From positions 24,448,317-24,512,316 of the forward strand of contig NC_087261.1 in NCBI RefSeq assembly GCF_037042905.1: 64,000 nucleotides of DNA, in the 5' to 3' direction. Within the stretch, counting starts at the first letter, position 1. Each line of letters starts with the position of its first letter. The position numbers and the translations under genes are program-made. This DNA is from Lytechinus pictus. Its lineage: Eukaryota > Echinodermata > Echinoidea > Temnopleuroida > Toxopneustidae. This document shows, piece after piece, positions 62,957-64,000 of this stretch. Under the pieces are notes generated by a model. It was not told where the DNA came from. It did not search any database and saw nothing but the letters and a program-made list of their open reading frames with translations.

Positions 62957-64000
62957 AAAAAAAAGGTCTTCGATCACAAATAAAGGATTTCGGTCTTCAA
63001 GCTCGTCAGGGGGGCATTAGAGGTCTTAAGGGGGCAAAAAAGGTTTTTCGAGCCCGTCAGGGGGGGCAAAGATACGTTTTTGCATGGGTTGTGACTCGTC
63101 AGGGGGGGGGGGGGCAGAGTGCCCCCCCTGCCCCCCCCCCCCGTAGGTACGCTAGTGAGTAGTAGTAGTAGTAGTAGTAGTAGTATAGTAGTCATGGCCT
63201 GTCCGCATAGTCAGATAGGCAGATAGGGGGCTGTACGTTGACTCAGGGGCGGTGCCAGGGAATATCTATTTTTCGATATTTTGAATGGAGCAAGATGATC
63301 TAACTGTGACGTCATTACTCTCCCAACTGAGCAGTAGTAGTAGTCAAATAGTAATACAAGAGTCCGGTCAATACCACGTGCATCATTTCTTCCGCAATTA
63401 AACGGTCGCCTTATCATAAATCCAGCAAATGTAAACACCATTTTAAATCGGAAGGAATTGGTTGCCGTTTGTGTTTTAAGCACACTTCAGCGACTTCCTA
63501 GTGAAATCTGAAAAGAATCGTCCACTTAAGTAATTATGTTAGATGTTCCGAGAACTTGGAATTTGTCATTTTTTGGCTCTTGGATGGCGCCATTGTATTT
63601 TGATGTGGTGGATGGAGCAAGACGTCATAAAGGCATTCACGTACAATTCGAGGAGGGGGTGCTTGTGGAGGGCTCGCCCCCGCCCCTCCCCCCCCCCCAC
63701 CACAAAAAAAAATCACGACTACGGAAAAAAATGGGAAAGAAAAAGAAAGAGTATAGGGTGAAATGTAATATCATTTTCTTTAATACTTGGTCAAAATCTA
63801 TCACAAAATTTGATATTTGTAATAAAAATATCGAAATTTTTGCTCACTCTCTTCGCAACTTACGCCACTGCCTAAAGGTGACATCATTAATTTCTGTATG
63901 GAACTATGGGCCTAATAATATAGGGCCTACTCAAATACTATTATCCCTTCATTCCTTTTTCTCCCTTGCTTTCATTTGAAAAGCAAAGGAGGATGGTCCC

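Larger units (their letters stand above)
56655..64000. other. Region upstream of receptor B without recognised genes
   Basis: The receptor B promoter and any 5'UTR exons should lie at the low end, but no TATA element or initiator can be assigned. The rest carries a foldback (58789-58918), repeat copy 60617-60860, diverged direct repeats at about 61107-61185 and 61591-61645, a foldback at 61646-61866, and simple repeats. Short open frames have no recognised family. Confidence 0.6.

Noticed and set aside
62075-62977. 300-residue Tyr/Leu-rich open frame on the minus strand
   Set aside because: It is the translation of the (AGT)n microsatellite; no protein-like composition outside the repeat.

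Overview
The window looks like animal nuclear DNA. It has intron-exon structure with GT-AG borders, AT-rich non-coding sequence, long G/C homopolymers, tRNA-headed SINEs with (ATT)n tails, many foldback (MITE-like) elements and a LINE relic. The gene content (PRDM/PLAG-type zinc fingers, CUB-domain receptors) and the repeat style (short foldbacks whose ends resemble GGCCCCGTTTCAYAAAG, arrays of GCGAGCGCGAAGCGCGAGC) suggest a marine invertebrate deuterostome, most likely an echinoderm such as a sea urchin. The species assignment is inference.

Layout. (1) 1-15400, plus strand: the 3' part of a zinc-finger gene. An exon at 495-579 encodes the last part of a PR/SET domain. A linker exon lies at 12874-12980 and a large terminal exon at 13643-15400 carries one atypical and seven PLAG1-like C2H2 fingers plus a His/Gln/Pro-rich tail. 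The splice phases fit, so this reads as one PR-domain gene with a PLAG-type finger block. (2) 15401-30123: AT-rich, apparently gene-free sequence (long 3'UTR and/or intergenic) with scattered SINE and foldback insertions. (3) 30124-40149, minus strand: an eight-exon gene for a predicted 1116-residue type I membrane receptor. It has a signal peptide, four CUB-like domains, a Ser/Thr/Pro stalk, one transmembrane helix and a 461-residue acidic, tyrosine-rich tail. (4) 40158-44848: intergenic, packed with copies of one G-rich foldback family. (5) 44849-56654, minus strand: a seven-exon paralogue of 750 residues with a signal peptide, three CUB-like domains, a short stalk, one transmembrane helix and a basic-ended tyrosine-motif tail with ITIM-like, YxxM and YxN motifs. 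(6) 56655-64000: no gene recognised; foldbacks, diverged direct repeats and a ~700-bp AGT microsatellite.

The two receptor genes are head-to-tail on the minus strand. They share exon logic: phase-1 symmetric exon per CUB domain, transmembrane exon of phase 1 to 2, and the whole tail in one terminal exon. They look like members of a tandemly duplicated receptor family that pairs unusually cysteine-poor CUB ectodomains with tails that could be phosphorylated and recruit SH2 proteins. None of the exon structures has transcript support here; they rest on open frames, splice consensus and phase agreement.
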